From assembly GCA_036646055.1 (NCBI GenBank), contig JAVXMY010000002.1, positions 1 through 64,000 on the forward strand: DNA of 64,000 bases, given 5' to 3'. Shown one piece after another: positions 50,388 through 58,466 of this stretch (positions within the stretch are counted from its first letter, which is position 1; every line of letters begins with the position of its first letter). Both the position numbers and the translations under genes were made by a program. Origin of the DNA: JAVWMQ01 sp036646055 (GTDB taxonomy: Bacteria > Bacillota > Clostridia > Peptostreptococcales > Anaerovoracaceae). Under the pieces are notes generated by a model. That model was given only the letters and a program-made list of their open reading frames with translations. It had not been told where the DNA came from and did no database searches.

Positions 50388-51133
50388 TCTTCTACCTTCC
50401 TAAACATTTTTCTTCTACTTGCATGGCTATGAATCACATAGCCTATAACTGTCATTATGGCAATGGAAGAAACTAATTGCCATATTCCAAGGTACATAGG
50501 CACCTTGGTTTCTAATATTTGAATTATTACATCACCAGGGATAAATTCGCTTCCAAACAAAAGTCGAATTATTGCCGGGAAGGAGCCTGGTATTATACAT
50601 ATTATAAAATTAATTGCTGCAAGGATACTAAATATTACTACTCCCTTTTTGGCCCTGTCATATATCAATGCCTTCTCGCTTACTTTTAGCATATGTACAA
50701 AAATAATCGTAGCAAATATGAAAAGAGCTATTGTTAGTAAAAGTAATATATCTAGAATTAATCTAATAGTGTTCATTATCCACTGATCCTTTTCATTAAA
50801 AAGTTTCTGTGGCATGTATTCAGTATCTTCAATTAGTTGAAACTGTCCTGTCTTGTGAACCATAAAGTCGGAAAATGTATTTACCAAACTATCATGGCTA
50901 ATTGAGAAAGGAATTTCTGAAACAACCCCTGTCTTTTCAAAAGCAAAGGAATAAAAACTACCCATTCTAAGTACTGCATTAGTACTTAAGCAAACTACAA
51001 CAATTGGCAGTATTATCATAAATACTGCTGACAAAATTTTATTCCAAGGAATTTCCTTGTCCTGCCTTGTGTTTCTCCAAGGATTATTCTTAGAACGAAG
51101 TCCATATTTAATCCTTTTTTGTATAGTTGTCAT
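50384..51133 (-). CDS. TIGR01906/DUF1461 family integral membrane protein
   Basis: 249 aa with four predicted membrane helices and one large external loop (about residues 60-135). Loop features such as SISHDSLVNTFSDFMVHKTG and LFNEKDQWIM fit the TIGR01906 family. That family includes the lipoprotein intramolecular acyltransferase Lit. Whether this member has that activity cannot be told; the His that usually precedes Met in the FNE...HM segment is Ile here. First gene of a nine-gene run reaching sigH. Confidence 0.78.
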   Translation of the reverse strand: MTTIQKRIKYGLRSKNNPWRNTRQDKEIPWNKILSAVFMIILPIVVVCLSTNAVLRMGSFYSFAFEKTGVVSEIPFSISHDSLVNTFSDFMVHKTGQFQLIEDTEYMPQKLFNEKDQWIMNTIRLILDILLLLTIALFIFATIIFVHMLKVSEKALIYDRAKKGVVIFSILAAINFIICIIPGSFPAIIRLLFGSEFIPGDVIIQILETKVPMYLGIWQLVSSIAIMTVIGYVIHSHASRRKMFRKVEE

Positions 51134-51176
51134 TAACCTTATCCTTTAGTAATTTGAATCTATTCATAGATTTTAT

Positions 51177-51205
51177 ATTATACTACTTTTTAAGTGGAAT
51201 TGCAA
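51177..51205 (-). promoter_or_regulatory. Promoter of the DUF1461-to-sigH operon
   Basis: Minus strand TTGCAA (51200-51205), 17-bp spacer, TATAAT (51177-51182). I saw no other promoter or terminator before the sigH stop. Confidence 0.8.
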
Positions 51206-51314
51206 ATGTAGAAGCTCCTCCACCAGTATGAATATACTATATATATATCTATTCAGATTCCCCTTCTATCAAACACATTTTACCATAAATAAAATAGAAA
51301 AAATATTTATATTA

Positions 51315-51323
51315 TGTTATAAT
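51315..51323 (+). promoter_or_regulatory. Extended -10 promoter of the GH25 gene
   Basis: TGTTATAAT with only six bases (CTCAAT) before the ATG at 51330. No good -35 is present. The expected transcript start falls at or within a base or two of the start codon. Confidence 0.7.
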
Positions 51324-51329
51324 CTCAAT

Positions 51330-52109
51330 ATGAGTAAGAAAAATAAAAGTACAAGGAAAAAAAGATTAAAAATCAATAAAAAGAAATTAGTCATAATGCT
51401 AGTTATTTTATTGTGTTTAGTTTTTTTAGTTTCAAAAGCAATTGGTTTTGCCCTTGAATATTCCCATATTAAAACAGTAAAAGATAGTCAGATTCCTTAC
51501 CCAATTAGAGGTATTGATATTAGCCACTACCAAGGAGATATTCAGTGGAATGTTATTGCCAAAGAGGATATATCCTTTGCCTTTATTAAGGCCACTGAAG
51601 GCAGTAGCCATGTAGACAAAAAATTCCAAAAGAACTGGAAAGACTCCCATAAAACTAACCTTAAAATCGGAGCATATCACTTTATGAGTCTTGAAACTAG
51701 TGGCCAAGACCAAGCCAAAAACTTTATTAAACATGTTACCCACGAGAAGAATATGCTACCTCCAGTAGTAGACGTTGAGGTTTATGGTAAGTTTATTGAC
51801 AAGCCGCCATCTAAGGAACATTTCCATAAAATCATGGACCCCCTTATTAAGGCTTTAGAAAAAGAATACAAAATGGAACCAATTATCTACTGCAATACAG
51901 CTATGTACAAAAAAATAATAGCAGGAGAATTTGATAATCCAATTTGGCTTGCAGATTTAAGCAAACCAGACAAACTGCCAGACGGCAAAGATTGGACCTT
52001 CCTTCAATATTCATTTGAAGGAAAATTAAAGGGATATTCAGGTTATTTACCACACTTAGATTTAAACGCATATAACGGAAGCAAGTTAGACTTTGCGTTA
52101 AAATATTAA
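51330..52109 (+). CDS. Glycoside hydrolase family 25 lysozyme, membrane-anchored
   Basis: Peptidoglycan muramidase, 259 aa. A lysine-rich N-terminus precedes one membrane segment (about residues 20-42), so the enzyme faces outside while tethered. The GH25 catalytic residues are visible: D63 in RGIDISHYQGD and D148/E150 in VVDVEVYG. FAFIKATEG, IGAYHFMS and the final LDLNAYNG complete the family pattern. An open frame from 51228 is rejected because it spans the promoter. No Shine-Dalgarno precedes the ATG, which suggests a leaderless message. Confidence 0.92.
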   Translation: MSKKNKSTRKKRLKINKKKLVIMLVILLCLVFLVSKAIGFALEYSHIKTVKDSQIPYPIRGIDISHYQGDIQWNVIAKEDISFAFIKATEGSSHVDKKFQKNWKDSHKTNLKIGAYHFMSLETSGQDQAKNFIKHVTHEKNMLPPVVDVEVYGKFIDKPPSKEHFHKIMDPLIKALEKEYKMEPIIYCNTAMYKKIIAGEFDNPIWLADLSKPDKLPDGKDWTFLQYSFEGKLKGYSGYLPHLDLNAYNGSKLDFALKY

Positions 52110-52133
52110 TTATTATTAGGAGGATTTATATTT

Positions 52134-52292
52134 ATGGACAAGAGACAATTACTAATTTCCCTGTTTTTCTTAATTTGCGGACTAGTTTGCCTAGGCAACA
52201 TTATTGCAGGAAAAGCCGAAACCTATATGTGGATTGCCACAGTGTTATTCCTTTGGGCATCATTTGGTTTTTTCAAAAGATCAAGACTTTAA
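52134..52292 (+). CDS. Small membrane protein, 52 aa
   Basis: Starts MDKRQLLISLFFLICGLVCL and ends FFKRSRL. Two membrane helices (about residues 5-24 and 31-47) with basic ends. An AGGAGG lies eight bases upstream, much stronger than that of the lysozyme gene before it, and the two are 24 bases apart. No family recognised. Confidence 0.7.
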   Translation: MDKRQLLISLFFLICGLVCLGNIIAGKAETYMWIATVLFLWASFGFFKRSRL

Positions 52293-52303
52293 CAAAAACG
52301 ACA

Positions 52304-52336
52304 AATGAGAGTCTAAATTAGACTCTCATTTTTTAA
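52304..52336. terminator. Bidirectional terminator between convergent genes
   Basis: Stem AATGAGAGTCTAA / TTAGACTCTCATT with TTTTTT on the plus strand; it serves the lysozyme pair and probably also the DUF1292 gene on the minus strand. Confidence 0.88.
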
Positions 52337-52353
52337 TTCATCATTATGGGCGC

Positions 52354-52629
52354 TTATGCTTCTTCGCCTTCTTCTGAATCCATTTCTTCCATAATAGCTT
52401 CAAATTCTTTTACTGCTACCTGGAATTCTTCATCATCTTCAATGTCAACGATTTCAAACTCTTCATCATCTACTTCTTTGTATCCATAAATGTATACATC
52501 ATCAGACTTATCGTCTGGAATTAAAGCGATATATTCTTTGCCTGCAGCTTCAAATACTCCTAGTATTTCGCATTCAACTTCTTTGTTATCATCAAACTCA
52601 AGTGTGATTACATCTTTTTCTTCATTCAT
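52354..52629 (-). CDS. DUF1292 family protein
   Basis: 91-aa very acidic protein: EKDVITLEFDDNKEVECEIL then YIALIPDDKSDDVYIYGYKE and an acidic C-terminus ending EEMDSEEGEEA. The function of the family is unknown; members are usually found near the Holliday-junction resolvase YqgF or alanyl-tRNA synthetase genes, whereas here it follows uvrC. Probably co-transcribed with uvrC (48-base gap with a good ribosome binding site). Confidence 0.85.
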   Translation of the reverse strand: MNEEKDVITLEFDDNKEVECEILGVFEAAGKEYIALIPDDKSDDVYIYGYKEVDDEEFEIVDIEDDEEFQVAVKEFEAIMEEMDSEEGEEA

Positions 52630-52677
52630 TTTTATTTTCCTCCAAAAATTTTTTCAAATAATACACCTACTATACCA

Positions 52678-54534
52678 TTAGTCATTATTTTTTTCAATGA
52701 AATAAGCAATAATATTTTCTGCATTTTTTTCGCTAATAGTTGGAACCTTCATTAGTTCCTCTTTTGAGGCTTCTTTAATCTTAGAAAGACTGCCAATAGT
52801 TAACAAAAGTGCATTGCGCTTTTTTTCCCCTATACCTTCAATTTCTTCTAGAACCGATTTAATATGCTTACCATCACGAATTCCTCTGTGGTACTCAATA
52901 ACAAATCTATGGACTTCTTCTTGAATCCTTCCTAGATACTGAAATAGTAAGGTGTTTTCTTTTAGGGATTCCTCTTCAAAGCCTTGGTTGACTCCAAAGA
53001 CTAAACTGGTTGTGCGGTGACTGTCATCTTTAGCCATACCTACAACTGGAATTTGCAAATTTAAAGCATTTAAAACATCCTTAGCCGCTGAAACATGACC
53101 CTTGCCTCCATCCATAAGAATCAGATCTGCCATGGGCAAAAATCCTTTGTCTCCATCAAGTCCTCTTTTGAGTCTTCTAAACAAAACTTCCTTCATGCTG
53201 CCGTAGTCATCAGAATCTCCAGTGGTTTTGACCTTAAACTTACGGTAGGCCTTTTTGTTCGGGTTTAATCCATCAAAAACAACCATAGCCCCAACAGTGT
53301 CGGCACCGCTGGTATTGGAAATATCGTAAGCTTCAAGTCTGTACTGTTGACCTTTGTAGTGATCTGTTACCCCTTGGCTCTTAGAAATCACCCTGCTAAT
53401 TTCACGACCTATAGAATCATCTCTTTTGGCTTTACGTTTCTTTCTGTCCTCAATATTTTTGGAAGTTTCAGCCACATCTCTTTTGGCCAAATCCAAAATC
53501 GCCTTCTTCTCACCTCTTTTAGGTACTGCAATTGAAACCTTACGGCCCCAAATAGTAAACAAGTATTCTTCAATAACTCCTGCATCCTCCAATTCTCGTG
53601 ACACAAGAATTTCCCTAGGACCTCTAGTTAAGCTACCGTAATGCTGCTTAATAAATGCCGCAACAACTTGGTCAGCCCTTTCATTTAAACTTGCCTGAAT
53701 TTCAAAACGTTCCCTGCCACTTAGCTTGCCATCTCGCACATAAAACACAGAAATTTGTTCTCCACTTCCCCCAAGAACTATATCAAGATCCTTGTCGTCA
53801 CTTAACACAACCCTCTGTTTTTCAGAAAGACTTTTTGCTGCAGAAATATAGTCCCTGTACCTGGCTGCTTCCTCAAACCTAAGATCCTTCGAAGCTTCCT
53901 CCATCTTTTCCTTCAAAAACTCTACAATGCTCTTTTGCTTACCCTTCAAAAACTCGTCGATAGATTTAATCTTTTCGTTGTAAGCTGACCTAGAAATCTT
54001 CTTCATACAAACACCGTCACACTGGTTTATATGGTAGTTTAGACATGGTCTATGGCCCCCCGGAAAAGTCCGCACACTGCATCTTTTGAGACTATAGGTA
54101 CTGTTTAGCAGATCCATCATTTGGTTCACTGCAGAAACATCAGTATAAGGGCCGTAATATTTAGCCCCATCCTTTTCTACAATTCTGGTTTTTAAAAGTC
54201 TAGGATATTCTTCATTAGTTATCTTTAAGTAGGGATAAGTTTTGTCATCTCTTAGAAGAACATTATACTTAGGCATGTACTTTTTTATTAAGTTATTTTC
54301 TAAAATTAAGGCTTCCATTTCAGTTTGACAATTAATATACTCAAATTCATCAATGTGAGAAACCATTGCACGAACCTTGGCATCCATATTTTTACTTGAT
54401 TGAAAATATTGACTTACCCTGTTTTTTAGGGACTTAGCTTTGCCAACATAAATTACCTGGCCAAGTTTGTCCTTGTGCATATACACTCCCGGAGAATCCG
54501 GCAGACTTTTTAAGCTTTCACGTATATCTGACAT
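52678..54534 (-). CDS. uvrC: Excinuclease ABC subunit C
   Basis: Dual-incision nuclease of nucleotide excision repair, 618 aa. The GIY-YIG domain is at the N-terminus (SPGVYMHKDKLGQVIYVGKA). The UVR motif for UvrB binding is near residues 200-235 (EEASKDLRFEEAARYRDYI). The RNase H-like second nuclease domain contains EAYDISNTSGADTVGAMVVF and LILMDGGKGHV. The C-terminus has a helix-hairpin-helix (IEGIGEKKRNALL). uvrA and uvrB are not in the window. Confidence 0.97.
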   Translation of the reverse strand: MSDIRESLKSLPDSPGVYMHKDKLGQVIYVGKAKSLKNRVSQYFQSSKNMDAKVRAMVSHIDEFEYINCQTEMEALILENNLIKKYMPKYNVLLRDDKTYPYLKITNEEYPRLLKTRIVEKDGAKYYGPYTDVSAVNQMMDLLNSTYSLKRCSVRTFPGGHRPCLNYHINQCDGVCMKKISRSAYNEKIKSIDEFLKGKQKSIVEFLKEKMEEASKDLRFEEAARYRDYISAAKSLSEKQRVVLSDDKDLDIVLGGSGEQISVFYVRDGKLSGRERFEIQASLNERADQVVAAFIKQHYGSLTRGPREILVSRELEDAGVIEEYLFTIWGRKVSIAVPKRGEKKAILDLAKRDVAETSKNIEDRKKRKAKRDDSIGREISRVISKSQGVTDHYKGQQYRLEAYDISNTSGADTVGAMVVFDGLNPNKKAYRKFKVKTTGDSDDYGSMKEVLFRRLKRGLDGDKGFLPMADLILMDGGKGHVSAAKDVLNALNLQIPVVGMAKDDSHRTTSLVFGVNQGFEEESLKENTLLFQYLGRIQEEVHRFVIEYHRGIRDGKHIKSVLEEIEGIGEKKRNALLLTIGSLSKIKEASKEELMKVPTISEKNAENIIAYFIEKNND

Positions 54535-54585
54535 ACTATCCTCCTAACTGATTTATCTCACTAGTAGCCCCATTAAATCAACTTG

Positions 54586-55950
54586 TTAATAAGGCCAGTC
54601 ACGCCTTTTCTTTTCAGCTCTATCCTTGGCAATTTCCATTGCCTTTCTTTCACGTGCCTTCCTTAAGGCTTCTTCCTTTTTTAGTCTTTTCTTTTTTCTA
54701 TTTCTCTTCTTGAAAATAGTTATAATTATAATAAGTAGAAGAACTCCTACAATAATAATCATCATTCTATCTGAAATACCAATATAAGTCCAAGGTCCAC
54801 CTACTTTAACAGATTCACTAATAATCAGTTTTTCAGTTCCGACAACATCTCCCCCAGAGCTTAGTTTTATAACACCAACAGCTGTTCCAGCCTTAACTGG
54901 AGCCTTTATATCCTTGTCCATAATAACTTTAGATGTAACTATAGATTCGTCTGCATCCTTTGGAATAGTCACATAAGCACCTTCAGCCACATATGCTTTA
55001 ACTCTAAGTTTAGACCCATGTTTAACCTTGACTTTTCCAACAACTTCTTTAGGCCCAGCCACCTGATAAGTCTTGTAATTATCCATACCAAACATTAGTA
55101 TTTCTTTACTTTCCTCAAATCTGGTCAAATCATCTCCACTGCCAAGGACAACTGAAATCAGTTCTGTTTTATCCTTAATAGCCCCTGCTGCAAGGCAATT
55201 TCCAGAGCTACTCATCATTCCAGTTTTAATGCCTGTTGCATATTTATACTTAATTGTATACTCATCTCCATCAATTTTAAACTTATGTTTTGTATCATAT
55301 AGAAGTCTATTAGTACTTTTAAACTTTCTTTCCTCACTTTTATTTGTAGCAGGAATTGTACACTTAGTTTTTTTAACAATAGTTCTAATAGTATTATCTT
55401 TCATAGCTTCCCTGGCAATTAATGCCATTTCATAAGCTGTTGAATGATGCTGCATATTGTTAGTTAGTCCATTTGGACTTATGAAGTTTGTATTTTTGCA
55501 TCCTATTTCTTTTGCCTTTTCATTCATTAATTTATAGAAGTCCTCTAATGAATCTGACACCTGAAGGGCCAAAGCTATTGCTGCATCATTGGCAGAAAAA
55601 ACAAGCATTGCGTCAAGTAACTGATTTACTGCTATCTTTTCTCCCTTTTTAAGTTTCATATTATTCCCTGTAATCCCTGTAGCTTCTTTGGGTACAGTTA
55701 TAACAGTGTCCATCTTTAATTTTTCTGAAACTAGCATTGCCGTCATCATTTTAGTTAAACTTGCTGGCGTTCTAAGTTCATCTTTATTGTGTTCGTAAAG
55801 TACTTCCTTAGTTTTTGCATCAATTAAAACTGCTGCCTTACTTGTTATTTCAGGCTCATCTACATATGCAAAAGCAGGTACTACCTGCAAAACAAGTAGT
55901 ACCATTATCATAAGTATTATACATAGTTTACTAGTCTTCATTCTATCCAC
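54586..55950 (-). CDS. dacF: D-alanyl-D-alanine carboxypeptidase (DacF/PBP5 type)
   Basis: Trims the terminal D-Ala of peptidoglycan stem peptides. From the GTG start (454 aa) the signal peptide ends near VPAFA. The active-site motifs are SLTK (S64, K67), SAN (S119, N121) and KTG (K240). A PBP5-like C-terminal beta domain follows, then a membrane helix (MIIIVGVLLLIIIITIF) and a basic tail, rather than the usual amphipathic anchor. The start is uncertain: TTG 55989, GTG 55950 and ATG 55941 are all in frame; GGGGG suits the GTG. The neighbouring apgM and serC genes suggest co-transcription only. Confidence 0.92.
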   Translation of the reverse strand: MDRMKTSKLCIILMIMVLLVLQVVPAFAYVDEPEITSKAAVLIDAKTKEVLYEHNKDELRTPASLTKMMTAMLVSEKLKMDTVITVPKEATGITGNNMKLKKGEKIAVNQLLDAMLVFSANDAAIALALQVSDSLEDFYKLMNEKAKEIGCKNTNFISPNGLTNNMQHHSTAYEMALIAREAMKDNTIRTIVKKTKCTIPATNKSEERKFKSTNRLLYDTKHKFKIDGDEYTIKYKYATGIKTGMMSSSGNCLAAGAIKDKTELISVVLGSGDDLTRFEESKEILMFGMDNYKTYQVAGPKEVVGKVKVKHGSKLRVKAYVAEGAYVTIPKDADESIVTSKVIMDKDIKAPVKAGTAVGVIKLSSGGDVVGTEKLIISESVKVGGPWTYIGISDRMMIIIVGVLLLIIIITIFKKRNRKKKRLKKEEALRKARERKAMEIAKDRAEKKRRDWPY

Positions 55951-55975
55951 TATAATCCCCCATATTATCCGCTTT

Positions 55976-57190
55976 TTATTTTTTTCCAAAGAAGTAGTCT
56001 GCTAATTCATAGCCGCTACCAAATGCTCTACCTTTAATTCCTGATACTCCTCCAAAGAACTTACTTTGGTCATAAGGTTTTTGGGCACTGCTATCATAAA
56101 TAACGTATGGAACCGGATCTGATGAATGAGTTCTAATTGCTAAAGGCGTTCTGTGATCAGGAACTACAAGAACCTTATAATCTTCCTCTAGACTATCTAA
56201 ATAAGCAACTACTGGTGCCACTACTTTTTGATCTATATCGTGCATACATGAAATTTTGCCATCCATATCTCCCTGATGAGAACATTCGTCTGGGCCTTCA
56301 AGATGCATATAAACAAAATCTTTGCCCTCTTTAAACTCTTTAATTGCTGCTTCCATTTTGCCTTCAAAGTTTGTATGAAGAGTGCCTGTTGCTCCAGGAA
56401 CGTCTACTGAATTTAGTCCAGCACAAATAGCTATGCCCTTAATTAAATCAACTGCTGAAATTGCTGTTCCATCAATTCCATATTTATCTTTAAATGAACT
56501 TAGCTTAGGCTTAGTACCTTCACCCCAAATCCAAATTGTATTTGCTGGATTTAAACCTTTTGCAATTCTAGCCTGATTTACAGGATGATCTTTTAGAATT
56601 TCATAACTTTTTTTCATCATGTCAACCATTGGCCCTGCATTAGGTCCTTTTGGTAGGTTAGGGCCAACCGGTTTACCTAGTACATCATGTGGAGGAGTGA
56701 AGTTATATTCTGTTTCTCCATTATGAATTACTAAACAATGTCTGTAACTTGTTCCTGTATAAAAATACTGGTTGTCATTAGCAAATTCTTCATTGATTGA
56801 TTTCATAAGTTGATCTGCTTCTTCTGTTGAAATATCTCCCGAACTATGGTCTTTGATTATTAAATCTTCATAGTCTCCGTCACCTTCTAGGGTAATGATA
56901 TTTGTTCTAAATGATACATCAGTGTCATTCATATCTATTCCAATACTAGCCGCTTCTAGTGGAGATCTACCTGTTAGGTAAATTGAAGGATCAAATCCCA
57001 TTACTGATAGGTTAGCTGCATCGCTGCCTGGAGCAATACCTTCTGGAATTGTTTGAACCATTCCAACTTCACCCATGGCCGCTAGTTTATTTATACATGG
57101 CATATCTGCCACTTCTAATGGAGTTTTACCTCCTAGTTTTTCTATTGGGTCATCCCCTGCTCCATCTGGAACAACGATAAAATATTTCAT
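55976..57190 (-). CDS. apgM: Cofactor-independent phosphoglycerate mutase, archaeal type (ApgM)
   Basis: Interconverts 3- and 2-phosphoglycerate, 404 aa from MKYFIVVPDGAGDDP. D9 is a probable metal ligand and S56 in PGSDAANLSVMGFD the phosphorylated serine. Later metal ligands lie in LEGPDECSHQGD and VVPDHRTP. A TTG start at 57229 is rejected because it overlaps serC. Between serC and dacF, it sits at the branch point where 3-phosphoglycerate enters serine synthesis. Confidence 0.94.
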   Translation of the reverse strand: MKYFIVVPDGAGDDPIEKLGGKTPLEVADMPCINKLAAMGEVGMVQTIPEGIAPGSDAANLSVMGFDPSIYLTGRSPLEAASIGIDMNDTDVSFRTNIITLEGDGDYEDLIIKDHSSGDISTEEADQLMKSINEEFANDNQYFYTGTSYRHCLVIHNGETEYNFTPPHDVLGKPVGPNLPKGPNAGPMVDMMKKSYEILKDHPVNQARIAKGLNPANTIWIWGEGTKPKLSSFKDKYGIDGTAISAVDLIKGIAICAGLNSVDVPGATGTLHTNFEGKMEAAIKEFKEGKDFVYMHLEGPDECSHQGDMDGKISCMHDIDQKVVAPVVAYLDSLEEDYKVLVVPDHRTPLAIRTHSSDPVPYVIYDSSAQKPYDQSKFFGGVSGIKGRAFGSGYELADYFFGKK

Positions 57191-57209
57191 AAGTTTTCCT
57201 CTCGGTTTT

Positions 57210-58298
57210 TTATAAATTTTCTGCTTCAAATTTTTTCATAAATTCTATTAATGCATCTACGCCCTTTTCTGGCATTGCATTATATATACTTGCTCTCATG
57301 CCACCAATTGATCTATGTCCACCTAGGTTATGCATCTGCTGTTCTCTAGCTTCACCTACAAACTTTTTGTCTAAATCTCCATTACCTGTTACAAATACAA
57401 CATTCATAAGTGATCTGTCTTCTTTGGCAACTGGACAAGTGTATAGTTTGCTTTGATCTATGTAGTCGTATAATTTAGCTGCTTTCCTCTTATTTACTTT
57501 ATTTAACTCTTTAATTCCGCCTTCTTTTTTGATTTTCTTGAAAACCTCTCCCGCAACGTAAATTGGGAAACAAGGTGGTGTATTATATGATGAATCGTTA
57601 TCTGCATGAATCTTAAAGTCTAAATAAATTGGCGTATCTGCTGGTGCATGTCCAATTAAATCTTCTCTAATTATTACAATAGTAACTCCTGCAGGTCCAA
57701 TATTCTTTTGGGCTCCGGCATAAATTAATCCAAATTTAGTAACATCTACTTCTTCACTCAAAATACATGAACTCATATCTGCAACTAGAGGAATTTCTCC
57801 AAAGTCAGGCATTTCGTTATAATGTGTTCCATAAATTGTATTGTTAAATGTTATATGCACATAGTCTGCATCAGGTCTAATATCCGCTTTAGATACTTTT
57901 GGTATGTATGAATATGTATCTTCTTCTGAAGAAGCTACAACTTTAACATCTCCAAATTTTTCTGCTTCTTTAGCGGCTTTTTTAGCCCACTGGCCACCTA
58001 CAATATAGTCTGCTTTTTTGCTATTTCTCATTAAATTTAATGGTACCATTGAAAACTGTAGTGTTGCTCCTCCTTGAAGAAAAAGAACCTTGTAGTTTTC
58101 TGGAATATTAATTAACTCTTTTAAGTTTAATGTGGCATCTTCTAATATCTTTTTGAAAGTCGACGAACGATGACTCATTTCCATTACCGATTCGCCGCAT
58201 CCTAAGTAATTTGTTAAATTTTCTGAAACGCTTTCAATCACATCTAATGGTAACATTGATGGGCCTGCTGAAAAGTTATATGCTCTTTTGTTTGTCAC
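57210..58298 (-). CDS. serC: Phosphoserine aminotransferase
   Basis: Second enzyme of serine synthesis, 362 aa, class V PLP fold. RAYNFSAGPSMLPLDVIE at the start and the PLP lysine K198 in IYAGAQKNIGPAGVT are diagnostic. GTG start with GGAGG seven bases upstream. Divergent from serA, with overlapping mirror-image promoters between them (58390-58428). Phosphoserine phosphatase (serB) is not in the window. Confidence 0.96.
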   Translation of the reverse strand: MTNKRAYNFSAGPSMLPLDVIESVSENLTNYLGCGESVMEMSHRSSTFKKILEDATLNLKELINIPENYKVLFLQGGATLQFSMVPLNLMRNSKKADYIVGGQWAKKAAKEAEKFGDVKVVASSEEDTYSYIPKVSKADIRPDADYVHITFNNTIYGTHYNEMPDFGEIPLVADMSSCILSEEVDVTKFGLIYAGAQKNIGPAGVTIVIIREDLIGHAPADTPIYLDFKIHADNDSSYNTPPCFPIYVAGEVFKKIKKEGGIKELNKVNKRKAAKLYDYIDQSKLYTCPVAKEDRSLMNVVFVTGNGDLDKKFVGEAREQQMHNLGGHRSIGGMRASIYNAMPEKGVDALIEFMKKFEAENL

Positions 58299-58359
58299 TT
58301 TCTTACCTCCGTTTATACTGTATAATTACAGTTAATTTAAACTTATTTAAAACTTTGCA

Positions 58360-58380
58360 GCATCTCCCTTTGGGAGATGC
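58360..58380 (-). promoter_or_regulatory. 5' hairpin of the serC transcript
   Basis: Perfect 9-bp stem GCATCTCCC / GGGAGATGC with a 3-nt loop, about five bases from the predicted serC transcript start. There is no T-tract after it, so it may protect the RNA 5' end or act as an upstream control element. A further palindrome, ACTGTA-ATTA-TACAGT in the minus orientation, lies near 58315-58332. Confidence 0.6.
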
Positions 58381-58389
58381 CGTTGCTAA

Positions 58390-58428
58390 ATTATAACACT
58401 TTACTAGAAAACCGTAAAGTGCTATAAT
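58390..58428. promoter_or_regulatory. Overlapping divergent serC and serA promoters sharing one palindrome
   Basis: Plus strand (serA): TTTACT 58400-58405, 17 bp, TATAAT 58423-58428. Minus strand (serC): TTTACG 58413-58418, 17 bp, TATAAT 58390-58395. The inverted repeat CACTTTAC (58397-58404) / GTAAAGTG (58414-58421) contains both -35 elements, so the site is almost mirror-symmetric. Confidence 0.8.
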
Positions 58429-58466
58429 GGACTAAGTTTTATAAATAATAGAAGGAAGGTATTATT

